Source of the DNA: Hirsutella rhossiliensis
Taxonomy: Eukaryota > Ascomycota > Sordariomycetes > Hypocreales > Ophiocordycipitaceae
Assembly: GCF_020360975.1 (NCBI RefSeq)
Contig: NW_025408675.1
Coordinates: 310,001-374,000, forward strand
DNA length: 64,000 nt
Reading direction: 5' to 3'
Both the position numbers and the translations under genes were made by a program. Under the pieces are notes generated by a model that worked only from the letters and a program-made list of their open reading frames with translations, made no database searches and was not told the DNA's origin. Positions 44,284-58,500 of this stretch are shown one piece after another; position 1 is the stretch's first letter; the number at the start of each line of letters is the position of its first letter.

Positions 44284-45932
44284 TGACACCTCGACTTGTG
44301 AGGCCATCACCAACCGACAGTGCGGAAACCCATAATCCATCCCATCCATCCATCCCCTGCAACGTAACGTAGCCCTCCACCCTTCCCCGGACCAACAACC
44401 CGCCTTTCCTTTTTCCCGACTCCCCCGCCTGGCCCCGTCTCCCCACAGCCTCAGAATGCTCCCCCGCCACTGCACTACAGCATAGTAATTACCCTAGGCC
44501 CTACGTCGGGAACCACTCGTCGTCTCCCGGTCCGGTCAGCGGCACAAGACAAAGGCTGCAGGCAACAGCGCGCCCGTTGCGCCTCCATCCTCCGCCCCCG
44601 ACCCGGACCCCGCCTCTCCGGCCCAAGCCGCCAAGCTCGACCGGGTCCCCGGCGTTACATCGCCCGCCACCTTGTCGTCGTCCCCTTGCGCTGCAACCAG
44701 AGAGGAGGCCTTCGTCCCGCCGACATGTCTTGACCCTGGAGCGTGCCATGTGTAAATCAACTACATGTATCCGTAATCGCCATGACAGACAGGATCCCCA
44801 GACAGGATCCCCAGACACGCGCCCATCACACGTTGACTCCCCCCTCTGCAGTCAGGCTGCAACTCTAGGAAACGTCCCTCCCCCATCCAGTCTAGCCGCC
44901 GTCGAGAGCACCCATCAGCAAGCGGCATGTCACGTCGTATACATTCTTCAAACGGCATTGCCTTCTCTCGTCGTATGGGATATCTACATCTAAGGCTTGC
45001 TCGCCCCATGTCCACCCGCTTCCTTCTCGTGGACCCGAAGACTTCACAGCGACAGCCAGCCAGCACACAGCTTTTCCCTTCCTACACTACCCTTCCCCCT
45101 CGGCGCAAAATGACGCTATCCGAGAAACGAAGAGAAGAAATGCCCTGCTTTGTCCCGCCCGCCGCCTGTCAGCTTTTCCCTTGCCCACGAGCGCTGTCGC
45201 CGACAAAAATTCACACAATCAAGCAAACACGAACACCAAGTGCCCAAATTCTGTCCCATACCCTGAAACATGGAAAAACTTGACATGTCACAAGCTTCGC
45301 GCGTCTCGCCTCTCTCGCCCTCGACTCGGGCTTCCTCTCACCCCACAGCAGCCAGTCAGACCTGCCCAATAGCGTCGTCTTCTTTTCACATGTTCCTCGT
45401 CGGCGCGTGCTTCGAGTCTCGCGTATCAAGGAAGCATCGCATGCTGCTTCCCAGGGGAATCATGACAGGCCCTGACCAGAATGTGTGCCGACAAGAGATC
45501 CTCAGCCTCGTATCAATGTGCTTGCGCGTGTGCCGTATCTGGGGTCGTTATGGGATAGGCCCCGAGCCCGTGTCCAAAAAAGGAAAGAAAAATAAACCCA
45601 GCGCCGTCCTGTTCCGTGACCCGACTGTCGTTGCGAACAAGTCGCGAAACCCGCGGCACCGTGGTGATCAAACAATAATGGAGCAACTTAAACAGCAAAA
45701 GTAATAGAAAGAGCAAATGGAGGGTGGGGGAGAAACCCGGGGTATCAAAGTCGAATGTTAGGTACCGATTATGAATATGTGCGTAAAGGTCCGAAGGTAA
45801 GAAGTTGGTAATATAGCATCCGGCCCGGCCGACTTGACGGGCGTTTCGGCGCAAGGGAAGAAGGGCACGATAGAAGAGCGTTGATTCCTCTTCGTACGAG
45901 GACCAACGCATATCGGGGACTTCGGTTCGTCC

Positions 45933-48900
45933 TCAAGCCGGAGTAGGGGTCTGGCCACCTCGATCGCGGGACATCCACGCAAACAGGTCCGCGCGCGAAG
46001 CCCCTGATCCAGACGAAATGGGTGTCGGTGGCTCATTTTCTCGGCGGTGAGCCGACTCGCGCGGCTCCAGAAGCAAGCTCTTGCGATAGTACGTGACTTG
46101 CACGTTTCCTTGGTCGCCGTCGCGAACCCGCCGGATCTGCGCACCAAGCCAGTCCTGCATATCGGGCACCTCCATAAGCCGGTAAGGGATTTGGAATCGC
46201 TGAAGCTCCCCGATGATCTTGGCGGTTCGGCAGTGCTTGTCAAAGTTGACAACGGTTAAGCCGCCAGCGCCCGCGTCATCGGTCTCGGTGCCCAGCGACA
46301 TCTGCTTGGTGGCAGGGTTGCCGATGTCGACAAATGTCAGGTCGGTCAAGTACATGCCGAGAAAGGGGAGGCATGGAGGGACATGGTCGTGCAGCCGCGT
46401 CCGCAGCACCTTGTGGTTCTGCGACGGCTCAACGATTTCCTGCATGGCACGCAGCATCTCCTTGCGCTTGAACGAGATGGCGTCCCAAGTCTTGCGCAGG
46501 CGGCTGATGGTGCTGCTGTTGAGGCTGCATATGATGGCCATCAGGCCATCGTAGTTGTGGAGCTCCAGGCAGTGGTGGGCAATCTTGATCCACTGCTTGA
46601 TGACGGCCGCGCGCTTCTTGATTTCGGGGTGCTGGAGAATCGTCTCGGCCACCAGGTTGGACAGGTCCGTCGACAGAGACGACATGGCCTTGACGTGCGG
46701 TGCTTCGGCTCCGCCGTTCTTCATCCACTGCGAGGCAAGCAGCTCTTCCGGCAGAATGGAACAGAATATGGCCATCTGCCTGACAGTCAGCTGGCGGGCC
46801 AGCTCCAGGGGCTCAAAGTCCAGTATAGTCGGCGTGTTGCCCCCCGCCTTGAACGAGTTCAGCGTGTGCAGCTGGCTTTTGGAGATGACCGGCTGGGGTA
46901 GCGGTGTGTCCGCCGGCACATACTGGGCGATGGCCGTGTTCGTCTTGCCCATCGATGACACCAGCCGGGGTACCAGCAAGCCATGTCCGGAAACTCGCTT
47001 GGCCAGCTCGAGGAGCCGAGGCCCGGCCGTGGGGAGCACGGCGCCAAGTCTCTCCTCGGCAAAAGAAATGATGAGTTTCAGCGCCGCCCGGTCGGTCTGT
47101 TCCCTCCAGTGGGACTCGAGCCAGCCCTTGAAGGCGTTGTACACTCGGAGGCGGACGGGCGCCGACATATGAGGGGACTCGCCCACGTATTCGAAGCGTT
47201 CGATGAGGGCCTGTGTCAGCTTGACCGGCGTGCAGAAGAGCCGAAAGGTGAGGTAAAAGGTGGAGACGAAGGCAGCATCCGGCGTGGACTCGTGGGTGGT
47301 GAGCCGCTCAACCAGCGCTGGCAAGGAGCCGCCGGTGACCTGGCCCTCCTTGTTGAACATGAGTTCGTGCGCATAGGTTCTCTCGAGGAGCCTTGTTTCG
47401 ACATCATCGGCCTCTTCGGCTTGCGAGAAGCTGCCCGTCATGCTCAGTTCTGACATGGACGGCTGGCTGCGCGGCGCCAGGCCATGGTCCGGCGTGGTAG
47501 CCCTCGTCGACGTCTGCGAAACAAGACTGGCCTCCGAGTCTCGGCTCAGGTACGTTGCGGTGCTCCCGGCACTCGAGGCCGCGAGGACGTCGAATCGCGA
47601 GGCGTGCATTTCTTGCTCGCTCCTTGAGGCATCGGCGCCCGACATGTGGTCGGCTGGAAAGGGAGCGGTGGAGCCCGCAGTCCGAGGACGGGGGGCAGGT
47701 CGGGCCGACGAGATGGATGAAGCTGCGCTCGAAACGTTGTCGTCGTGAACCGACGCCGGCCGGGAAGAACCGGGAGAGCGGCTCGGCGGCTGATGCTGCT
47801 CCGTGGGGATGCTGAGCTTGGGAACCCGAGGCAGCGGCTTATCGACCGCACCGAGGGTCCGCCGCCGAGGCGGCGGCGGCTCAGCAGCATTGCAAGACTC
47901 GCCAGGGCTGGTGGCATCGGACCGGCCCGTGACCGACGGGGTCCTAGTTCGCTCCTGCATGACGGCATCGAGGACGCTCAAATCGATTCCCAGCGCGTTC
48001 TCGCCCAGCTCAAACTCGAAGTCCCCCACCCTCTCGACGGCCGCCTTGGCCTTGGCAACGCATTCACCGGCGGCCCGCACGCAGCTTGTGGCCGCCATGA
48101 GTAGCGTAGCGTTGTCGTTGGGCATGATGAGATCCGAGCCATCCTCCGTGGTCGAGTGACCCAAAATGTCGCGGGCCGACAGCACCATGGTCTTGATCCG
48201 CTCAAACATGGCTACCCGGACATGACCGAGGGCGCTGAGGCTCGAGCTGTTGTATGCGCAGACACCGTCAATGACGGCCAAGAGCTCCCCACCGGACGTG
48301 GCTGATAATTTGATGGCGAGTGCGAGCTCGGGCCGCGAATGCGACTGCAGGTTCAGCCTGCCGATGAAAGAGCCTAGATGCGAGAGGAACTTATCGTGGC
48401 TTCGATTGAGGCGTTCCGAAGCCAGATGGTGCGGCCTGGACAAGGGCGAGGGACCGGCCAACGAGACGCGATGCGCCATTGCGCTAGAGAGGCGATTGGC
48501 CTGCTGCAGGCTTCCTTGCGACAGCCTGTTCTGAGCGGGGTGCACGGGAGCGTTGAGGGACGTGAGGCGTTTACCCCAGGGCGAGGCAGGAGCGTTTGCA
48601 GCCGAAGTCTCGCCCAGTTCCGATGCTGGCGCGCCGGGTCCACCGTTGGCGTCAAAGGTTGCTTGCTCGGCGGGGGGCGTCGGCGGTACATACGATTCCT
48701 CGGCGACGGTGGCCATGACGGTGACAGCGGCCGAGGCCCGAGACTTGGTGTCTTCGTCCAAGATATCGAGGAACCGGACGGCCTTTATGATGATTTTGAA
48801 TGCCTTGAGAATCATCTCGTCGATGATGTCGTTGACGTCCTCCGGGGGCTCGAGGGCGCCCTTCTGACACTCCTGCAACCGTTTCGCCGTCTTGACCAGC

Positions 48901-49615
48901 AGCGAAAGTTCGGAGAGCAGCGACTTTCGAGCCCTTCGAAGCGAGTCACTGCGCAAAACAACGGCAGACTCCCTGTTCAGGCAATTTGTGCGTTCCTACG
49001 ATCAACAGGGCGACAGGTTAGACGGTTATGCTCGGTGCCGGGGGGGAAGTCACGTCATGCAAGAGGGGGACATACCAGGAGAAAGCGGACGCCGGCGATG
49101 ATGCCCTTCATAAACTCTTGGTTCCTGAAGATTTCATTGTCGTCCACGGACGTGCTCCGCAAAAGGTCCCAGAAATTTAGAAGAGCGTTGAGGAGGCTGC
49201 GCATGTCGTCGGGCTCGTAGGCATTGCAATAGTTTGTCGGCAGCCAGCCCCTGGCGCCCGTGGCCAGCAGGGTTCCGTCTGCCCATCCGTTGGTGTGAAC
49301 CGAGTGCACCAGGACGACATCTCCCTCGTCAAGCGGCAGGGTGACGCTCGACTCGGCCATGGCACAACTGGGGCTGAAGGGGAAGAAGGCCCGTAAGAAG
49401 TTGTGGAAGAGGGGCGGGTCGACGGCCGCCTCGGGCGACAGGTCCTCCTGGGAGCCATTGGGAGTGGCGGGGGGAGTCATGTGGGATTGCAGATAGAGAT
49501 CGACGTGCTGTTGCGACGAGTTGCACGATCCATTGGCAGCGTCTTCCAGCTGGGACGGGTGTATCTCGAGGGGCGCCACGCAAAGACTGGCTCGCTCAGC
49601 GTGATCGCTCAGCAT
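45933..49615 (-). CDS. Ras guanine nucleotide exchange factor (SH3-RasGEF_N-RasGEF)
   Basis: Exons 49615-49076 and 48995-45933 (intron GTATGT...CGTAG) give 1200 residues. It activates Ras-type GTPases by GDP release and belongs to the Cdc25-like fungal exchange factors. An SH3 domain lies at about residues 85-135 (GDVVLVHSVHTNGWADGTLL, GWLPTNYCN). A long Ser/Pro-rich regulatory middle follows. The RasGEF_N domain (about 715-850) begins at GGSLPALVERLTTHE, with FYLTFRLFCTPVKL. The catalytic RasGEF domain (about 905-1140) starts LELARQLTVRQMAIFCSI. It contains the helical-hairpin region AQYVPAD...WIKIAHHCLELHNYDGLMAI and LPFLGMYLTDLTFVDIGNP, then NFDKHCRTAKIIGELQRFQ. The Ser-rich tail ends in TPTPA. 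The large domain set and size match CDC25-type proteins rather than BUD5. A 12.4-kb gene-poor stretch lies upstream. Confidence 0.93.
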
Positions 49616-50853
49616 TGCGCTCGCTGCGGGCGGCGAATGGGCTACTGTAGCATCGGACTGAGGTGGTCGGGAGGCCCTGGCTCTTCAACCACTGCCGGGC
49701 AACGGTCAGCCACGCTCGTCTATCCTCTCGTCGAGTTCAGGTCTTTCTGTTTGGTGTTGTCTGTTCTTTAGGGCAAAGGGAGCAAAAGTCGTCGCATCCA
49801 ACGATAGTCTGTGTCGCGTTGCAATTCCAAAGTCGGTTCGACTGGAGAGGAGAAGGGGGTCAAGGGACAAGCGAAGGGGAAAGCTGGCAGCTAGGTACCT
49901 GAGAAGAGAAGGGCGTCGGACACCGCGATGGGATGAGGTTACCCGTCGAGGGATTCTGGAGAGCGAGACTCAACATCAGCACAAGGACAAACTCATAAGC
50001 GCGCCTCGAATGTTGTGGCAAGGAGTATCAAAGCGCGTCTGGAATGGAGAGAGAAGGCTCGAGGGAGAGTCCGTGGTGGAGCGCCGCGGCCATGGAATGT
50101 GTGAAGGCCGTCGTCGTCTTGTATTCGTACAACTGCGTCTTGTCGGGGCCGACGAAATGCGCGCCGAGGAAGACAAGTGTTGAAGAGAGAATAATCTGCA
50201 TATTCCAGGACACGACGTACCGGTAGAAAGGCCGAAAGGCGTTGGTGGATGATGGAGGGGGTTGAGGCGAATGGTGTTTGTAAGTCACGGCAGCAAAGCT
50301 GGTCCCAACCGAGAGCGAAGCAGTCTCAAGTCAAGGTGCTCGCTCAATCGGCTGTGGGAAGGAAGAGAAGTGGTCGGTCAGCGCCTCGGCCTGGCAGTGA
50401 GGAGAGAGGGAGAAGGATGAAGAGTGAGGTGTGAAAAGGGCAAGTCAAGGTGCGGTGAGGGTCGAGGGTTGAATGAGGTGAGGCGACAGGAGCAGGCAAG
50501 GAGGAGGAACGGACGGGGCGATGTGGTCCGGGTCCCAGGCGCGGGGGACCTTGCAGCGCTGTGGAGGATGTACTGTACCTTGGCGGCCACTGACGAGGTG
50601 CTATCTTGGTCGTGGTGGGGAATGTACCCGTACACACGGTACAGCGGTCAAGGGGCCTTGAGGAAAAGGTACCTGCCCAAGCGGTGCTTCTCTTCCCTTT
50701 TGCCGTCGAAGAATACCTAGACGAATTGCTATGGATGGGCAACGGAAAGGATGGGAGTGGAGAGGCCGAGGGGAGAAGCGGAGTATGTACAGGTGGAGGA
50801 GGGGAGAGAGATGCAGGACGAGGAGCAAAAACGAAGAGCAAAAGCAACGACGT

Positions 50854-50876
50854 GGGGATGGATGGATGGATGGATG
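50854..50876. repeat. (GGAT)n microsatellite
   Basis: Five tandem GGAT units. Confidence 0.85.
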
Positions 50877-53800
50877 ACTTGCTGGTCGACGGACCATCAA
50901 ATCGGCTTGGCTTGTTTGGAGCACGGACAAGGCAGCCAGAAGAAGCCGACCGGGTGCCGGTGCAGGGGCTTGCTTTTGCTTGTCTCTTGTCGTCAGTCAG
51001 TCGGTTTTTTTTTCTGCGGGTCGAGGGTTCGGGACCCCTGCTGGCGGATGGGGCCCTGGCTTGGCGTTTTCTCGATACTGCTAGTACTAGTTGCACTGCC
51101 CTGCACACAGCGGTTGTCGAGTTACACGGCGATGGTACCAGTATTACAGGAGGTTTACGGGCATGTGCAATACGGGCACGCGACCTACAGTACAGACTTA
51201 CATACGAAGTACAGACACACAGGGTTGGTATTGTAGACCTGACGCGGAAAGGCTCCGAGCGCGCCGCCTCGGTGCCGCTGCTGGCTCACGAGGCCGCCTG
51301 GTGCGCGTCAGCGGGCGGCGGCGGCCTGACATAGGGGTTTGGCCGCCCGATGCCGCGTCGGTCTGCCTGCCGCGGGACTAACATGGTGGAAGGGGGGAGG
51401 AAAAAGAACAGAAGAAAGGAAATATCCACGTACAGTAGGTACATACGGTGGCCGCTCCCCAGATTGCCACCTACCAGGGAGGCTTCGGAGCAAGGGTGAC
51501 GATGGCGGCGCTGCCCCGGTTTCTAGTCTGTGCCAGGCAGGGTAGAGAGATGGCCTTAGCGGCGGCGTGGTGATGAGATGGCGTCTTTCAGATCAGGGGA
51601 CTGATCGCCAAGATTCTATTTTTTTCTCTCATCAGGGAGACAGATTGTGGAGGGCCGAGGAGCAAGGGAGTCGGAGGAGAGGGCAAAGTGCGGGCTTGCG
51701 AAACACTTGCAAGAGGACAACAAGAAAAAATAAGGGTCGAGCAGGGACGAGCAGGGACGAGCAGCAAGACGAAGACGAAGAAGGAAGAAAAGGGGCAATT
51801 GCAGTGACGACGATCCCGGTTGGCAGCAAGAGGTTTTGCATTTGGTCCTCGTTTTCTCCCTTTCTTGTCTCTTTCTTCAGTTTCCCTCTGTATCGTACTC
51901 TGTCTGGTCTGCTCCCGGCCCGGTCTGATGGGCATCGCGTGTGCCATTCAGTGTGCCATCTACCTGGACATCTCTCTCCGCCCAGCCCCCCCCTTCTTCC
52001 TCCCCCCTCCCTCTGTCTCCCTCGCTCCCCCTCGCTCTTTATCTCGCCCTTGCCCTCGAGGGCTCAAGGTCTGAATCCGCACCACCCCTCGCCTCGTCCC
52101 TGTCTTTCGGGGATGATGGGTTGTCCAAAACGTGGCATGGGCATGAATGATGGTGTTGGATGTGGGGGGGCACGGAGGTGGTGGCCTGAGTGATGGACTC
52201 TTTGACGACGCCGTGGTACTTGACCATGGCGCACCAGTAGGTTCTCGAGCCACGGCTGTTTGCGTGGGACAGCACATGTGGGCTGCACTCACTCAGGTAC
52301 CACTCAGGTACCCATCCATTTGTAGGCAGGTACGGACGGATACAGCGCTCAACTCTTACAAAAGGTGTTTTCCGTCGGTCAAACAAGCCTCAGCGGCCAG
52401 CAGATGCGGCTGCGACAGCCCCCCCCCCCCCTGTTTGAGAGTCTTGTACTTTGCATAGTACAGTACACACATGCTGCTCGGTGCGCGCTCTCGTTTCCAA
52501 TGGTGGCTCCGGCGACGCTGGCGGCGTGACGAGAACGGGCTTGCTTGGTCCGGCAGTGTGCCGAGGGATCAGCTCATCCATCTTACCTTGCCGTGCCGTC
52601 ATGTATGCACGTAGGTTCGCTCAGCGGGCGTACAGTACATACGGATAAGCATGTGCCGTGATGCTGAGGACTGAAGACTCAGGTCAATTGAAGGCTCACC
52701 AATGAATGTGCCTTGCCTTTTCTTTCCTGGAGCTTCACGTCCGACGGACTTGTTGGTGTTTGCAGGACAATGACATGCTGCGGAAGCGCGACGCGTACTG
52801 TACAGTACGTGCAAAAGGTGTCGGTGAGCCTCCATCTCGCGATGCCGAGGCCCGCCGTTGGTCGACCGGGAGTTGTATGGATGCATGGCTAACCATTGAT
52901 TCGTACTGTACAGCGTCAAAGGGCCGGCCGTCCCAACCACGACCTGTACAGGACAGGGCAGTACAGTATTACTCGTGTGCGGCAGATACTAGGTAGTAAT
53001 TAGGGCCAATCGATGCTCCTCTCGTCCATGGGCCTACATTGACTGTGTACTGTAAAATGCCTCGATAGCTCGCTCAGGCCCGTTGCATGCACGCATCACG
53101 CTCGCGTTAAAAGAAAGGAAACCGACTCCACCCAGGCACCGCCGCGGCTCATGTGCATGCATGGCATGGCATCCTCGTGCATGCGTCTTCTGGATACATA
53201 CGGTCCCAGGCACCGCTTTGCCGTGCCTTAGAACATCCTGGCCTCAGGGGCAGGGAATCGGACCGTGCATGGTCAACCAAATCCGTCGTCATCAGCGCCG
53301 TGGCAACAGGTGACATGTCGCTCGCCCGTGCTCACTCGCTCCAAGCGACTCTCGCTGTTGTCATACACGTCGTGTTCAGCAGGTGCTTGGGGTAAAACAG
53401 TCGAGGCGGGCAGGCATGCTGGTCGCACTGTCGGCATGCACGCTTAAGACGACTCCCGTTGTCGACGCTAGGGCGTCATAACATGTTAGTTGTTAGTACA
53501 TGTTAGTGCAGCTGCTGCGCACCGTGATAAATGCCAACAACTGCGCGCTGAAGGCTGCTGCTGGTTGCTAGGTAATTACAGCACGGTAGGCTGGCTTAGA
53601 GCGCCCAAGTACCTATCGAGTCTGTGGCCCGGGGGTCCCAACCGATGCGACCCAGACTTGCAACATGCAAGCGTGTGGGGAAGCGGAAGAGAGCCGGCTC
53701 CAACCAGAAGAAACAAGCCCCTTGCCCCTGCCCGGTGGTGCAATCCGCCCTGAGCTTACATACGAATACTCCGTACTGTGCGGTAGATAGGTCCGGAGTA

Positions 53801-55089
53801 GGTACTGTACTTTGTGCAAACCGGCAGAAGGACCTGTCTGCCATCAGGCGCCAAGGGGGCACCTACCGTACCTAAGGTACCTAACCTTACGTACTATACA
53901 GTGTACTGTGCGCCCTCGCCAACAGGGCAGCTGAGGGGGCAGGAGAATTGGCAAGGAAGGGACAAGGTGGAAAGGGAGACGGGCGAGTGCACAGCTCAAA
54001 GCCTTCACGCTCGCCCGTCCTTTGTCAGCCCGCTCGAGCTCATGACTGTACAGAAAATGTACATGAATCCGCCGGAGCTGAGTCGTCATGTTCCCGCTCG
54101 CTCAAGCGCGCGCGGAGAGTCCCGTCCGGCCGTTGCCCAAGCGGCACCCAATTTGACGGCTTGGGAAAGCTCATGCAGGCTTACACACATCATCACCACG
54201 CACGCTCACCTTTCTGTCACCGGCGAGGGAAGCATCTGCCGACGAACGATTCGGGGGGGGGCCGAGCCAGGCTAGCTCGTCCAACCCTGGCCTCTCTCCA
54301 GCAAAGGGTGGGTGCGTGAGTTCATCACCCTACCGGTACATGCGTAACGTATTCCGTACTGAACATTGGTACGGACGGCGGACGCTGATGAGCCTGCCCA
54401 GCCAGCACTCGGCGTCTTGGATGGAATCGATGCCCAAGGGTTCTCCATGGACATCCATGATAGGGGCCGCCGGGCCGCCGAAACGTACAGTACATGCGGA
54501 CGATGGAACAAAGAGGCAAGGGAATCCGGGCGTTGTCTGCACAGAAAAAAAAAACGTGTAACAGACTAATACAGTACTCCGTACAGGACAGTACTGTATG
54601 GTCCGGAGGCGCGTGCTTGTACAGACAGGCAGTACAGGGGAGGGGCCCAAGTTTCACCTTATCCTTAAAGGCAAACTCGTGGCGGGTCCAAGACGCCGGT
54701 TCTGCCACCCCAAGACAGGCTCGTGGAACACCTCCCCGATGCTCCGGGAGAGAGGGCCTTGGCACAAGCCCAGCGGGATGCGGCACCAGTGACCACCCAT
54801 CCATCTGGCGCCGGTGTGCAGGAGCCTACTGTACGAGCCTACTGTACATTTGGCCCCTGCACGTCGCGCACGACGCATAGGCCCAGACTGGGCGGATTGC
54901 TTCGAGGCGTCGCTCCGACGGGGGCGGGGGGAGGGCGCGTGCCTCGCTACTCGGGCTGTTGCAGCCAATATCGCATACTACCTACAGTACCTATGCATAT
55001 ATGGGATCATCAGGAGTGGTACGGAGTACGAGCACGAGTACAGCCTGCTGTTCTGTACACGATGGATTAACGAATACTCCGTACCGAGC

Positions 55090-55142
55090 CTTGGGTAGGT
55101 ACATAGGTAGGTACTGTAGGTATGTAGGTAGGTAAGGTAGGC
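55090..55142. repeat. AGGTAGGTA block
   Basis: TAGGTACATAGGTAGGTACTG followed by more GTAGGTA units; belongs to the dispersed AGGTA family seen near 10.5, 23.8, 43.2 and 43.7 kb. Confidence 0.75.
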
Positions 55143-55532
55143 AACTTAGCTAGTCGCCCACAGAGCCAGCATTGATGCACAGGTTTCCTCCGTTAAGTTA
55201 TATGCGCGGTCCGAGACACGCTTGCCGAATGGGATGAAGCCCACCAGGCCGCCTTTTTTACTGCAACTCACCTAGCGGGCTTAGCGGTGTCTCCCCCCCT
55301 CTCCCGGGTCTGACCGGCCCGCAAGTCCCCAGCGGCGCGCTAAAGCCGGCGGCCTGGCCATGCTACGCCGGGGATCCAAGGTAGACAGCCATAGTGTCGC
55401 GGCGGGCGAGGTACTTTGGACCTTTGCCTCGAGCACTGAGCGATGCCGGCGTCGTCGACAGGGGCATCCCGGACCAGCTCCGTGCCGGTCGGGGCTGGAC
55501 TCTGCAAAGACCCGCTGCCGTGTCACTGAGCC

Positions 55533-55558
55533 GTTGTTGTTGTTGTTGTTGTTGTTGT
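55533..55558. repeat. (GTT)n microsatellite
   Basis: Eight tandem GTT units. Confidence 0.9.
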
Positions 55559-58500
55559 GTATTTTGCGTCCAGCGGCTCAGGCCGCTCAGGTCTCCGCGA
55601 GGGAGCACAGGACGTGCTGAGCTAGTTACAGAGAAGTGTCCCGAATGAGTTCCTCGAAAAACCACTGTCCATCTAAATGCACCCAGCGCTCGTAGTTCGC
55701 TACCCGTGAACAACCCCTTCTGTCCCTATCCAGCATTTCATCGGCTCGATGGCGCTCGTGTCAAGCCTCGTACCCGTCAGCGGGATGTCAAGGCAAAGTG
55801 TCGGGTGGTCGCAGCCACAAAGAATTGGTCAACCCTTGGTTTTGTCCGGTCAGAATTCTCTCGCTCGCAGCCAAAACTGCTGCCGCAGTCCACGCTCCAG
55901 TAACCAAGCCGTGGAAATGACTGGGGAGCGGCGGCAGGGAAAAACTCTTGGAGAGAGGCTGGCTTTGCAGCTTGCCCTCAGGAGAAAAACCTCCGCAACC
56001 GGCCACCGTTGTTTAGAAGGGCGGGCCTTCCAGTGTCACTGAGCCACGCGGCAGCAGTCTTGGCTGTAGGGTAGGCACGGCACCGTGGCCAGTCTTGGGC
56101 AGAGCAGAGCACGACATGGCCAAGCCTCCCTTTCCCCTGCCTGGGCCCATGGCGTGGCCATGGTGGAAACAGGGCTCCGAGCAATTGGGAAGACGATGAA
56201 ACCCCGGACTACGGACAAGAAGAGGGGGGAAGCAACACGAGGCCTAAAGGGGAAGCGGGGAGAGAAAGGCATCCGGATATCCTCCTCGACTGGCCCAAGA
56301 CAGAGAAATGCTGTGATTCTGCCAGAGGGCCATCCCGTGGCCGACGCCTCCCTCTCTCTCCCTCCCTCCCTCCCCGGAGCCCGAGACACTTGGGCCGGTC
56401 TGCGAGGCCAGGAAACCCGACAGGGAAGCCGACTGTCTCTATGCCCTTTTGAGAGGCCAGGTGAGAGAGACGTGCTCATTTCCCACCTCGACCTCTCCCC
56501 GTCTTCTTCCCCTGTCTGTCCGAGACACGGCTCACGAGCCGCGGGTTTTCCTTTCTTTTCGTCCCGAATCATCATGACGTTTCCCATGCTCCCCCCCGTG
56601 TCGTCGCCGCCTCGCCCAACGCAACACAGGGCAATATATCCAAGACCTGCCCAACTGTATGACTTGGCCGGCAGGGCCCGAGACAAGCAAAACGTGGCAG
56701 CTTGACATGCACTTATACGGAGTACAAGAACCCACTCACGGCCTGGATGCGTGACTCGTGTCCAAGGCTCGTCTGTGCCGTGTAAAGTAGCATGTGATGG
56801 ATGTCCTGGGCCTTGACAGGATGGCAGCAGTCTGCACCGCGCCTATGATGGATGATGGACGGGTATGCACGTCCAGGGGTATTGCGGTCCACCAACCACG
56901 TCGGCTATATATGTAAATGATGCTCCCTCTCCCCTTCCCCCTCGTCTTTCTTCACCCACGCCCCGTTGGTGACACGGACCGATGATAATCTCCTCGTCGC
57001 CATGGCAGGCGAAGCGAACCGGGGGGACCGTGGGCATCAATCTCACGCGTCCGTCACGGCGGCCTCGCTGCCGATGAGCAGGGGGGGTATCGCAGCCCAG
57101 CAAGCCTCTGCTCTCGCCTCCCTCCCACGCCGTTGGAGCGGCCGACGAGGGCACATGCTCGGAGATAATATGCCCATATGTATATGTAGACGCCGGACCC
57201 CTGTCGGCCTCATCACCTCTTGTCCCATACGGGAGTGCGCACTCCGGCCGGCCCTATGGCCAGATGCGACGACGACGACGTCGACGACGAGGCGTAGACT
57301 GGCTGTAACCAACGTGTCATGCTTCTCGCACATGGGAGGCCAAGCTAATGCTACGGCCCGCTGGCATGCAAGACGTTGTCCCATCGGGGCAGCGCGTGCA
57401 TTATCGCCGCCGCCGCCGCCGCCCCTGGCCCTGACGACGTCGTCGTTTGCGTGCCTGTACTGTAGACCGTAGACTGTAGGTATGGACGGAGGAGATACGG
57501 GGGGGGAACTGGAGAGCCGCAATCATGGCCCCGGCCCTGCTGTGTCTCTCCCCCTGCCCTTTGCGTCCTCTCTCTCTCCCCGGCTTTGCCCTGCCGTCCC
57601 GTGTCTCTCTGCTTGAACTCCCCCCATCCCCCGTCGCCGGTGGCTCCGCATGTACGACACCTGGAGCCAGCCGAGGGCTGCAAGATCCAGGTGCGTCCGA
57701 GCAAACCCCCCGGGCAATCTTTCGGCTCCGCCGTCGTCGAGGTTGCCCGGGAGGAGAGAGAGCCTGGCTGCGGCGACAAAGCTCATCCACCATGGACAAG
57801 AGGCACGTTACGGACAAGGCATTGTAGTCTATCCTTGCTGGACTGGTCTGCTGTGTACAGCAGATGCAACGTCGGGCCCCCAGAAATGGAACAGGAGGCT
57901 CCAGGGGCCTCGGAAACTGGGCATTTCCCTGTGACGGGTGTCCCAAGGGGACAGAGCCAACATCCACGCCGGCGGCCATCATATTCCCATGTGCGGGCAT
58001 CCGCGTCCTTGTACGAACCAACCGCGCGGCCAACACGCCGTGTCCCATCTCCGGGTGCTGACTATTAGACTGCATGTCGCTCGAGTCACGTTGCTTCTCC
58101 GGTTTTTCTTCTTCTCGTCACCGCACACGTATCTCGGCTTCTTCCATCCCCACACTCCCCCAATCTCGGTCTGGAGATGCTGGACCGGGATGTGCGTGCA
58201 CGGCTCAAGGGATCGTCTGGGAGACAGGGTGCTGTGTGTACATAAAGCTTTGGGTGCTGCGCCGAGCCGAGCGAGAAGGCTCCCCAGCCCCGGCGGGCAC
58301 GGAGCACACGATGCTGGGAGGCAGGCAACGAACGGTGATGTACGGACTCGGCATCAGTCCATATATTGCTCCTCTGTCTGTCCCCGGGGGTCCGGATGTT
58401 GTTTGCTGGACACGACGCAACTCGACGGATGACGGCGTCTGGATGGCGTCTTTGTCAGTGGCGCTCCATCGTGACTCGGAACAACGGAACAGCGGGATGG

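Larger units (their letters stand above)
42384..45932. other. 3.5-kb intergenic region rich in short repeats
   Basis: Between the UNC-93-like gene and the RasGEF gene. It holds CCTACCTAGGTAGG blocks at about 43141-43280 and 43710-43750, GTACTGTAC palindromes near 43500-43540, the CCAA tetranucleotide run and the 10-bp minisatellite listed separately. No coding region is supported. Confidence 0.5.

Noticed and set aside
50028..50288. 86-codon minus-strand frame with a hydrophobic stretch upstream of the RasGEF gene
   Set aside because: No recognisable family, overlapping frames on both strands, and no supporting splice or start context; possibly an upstream frame in the RasGEF leader.
57401..58075. 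224-codon minus-strand frame in the gene-poor region
   Set aside because: Arg/Pro/Ser-rich, overlapped by several + frames of equal length, ends in a poly-Arg stretch from a GCC repeat; typical chance frame.
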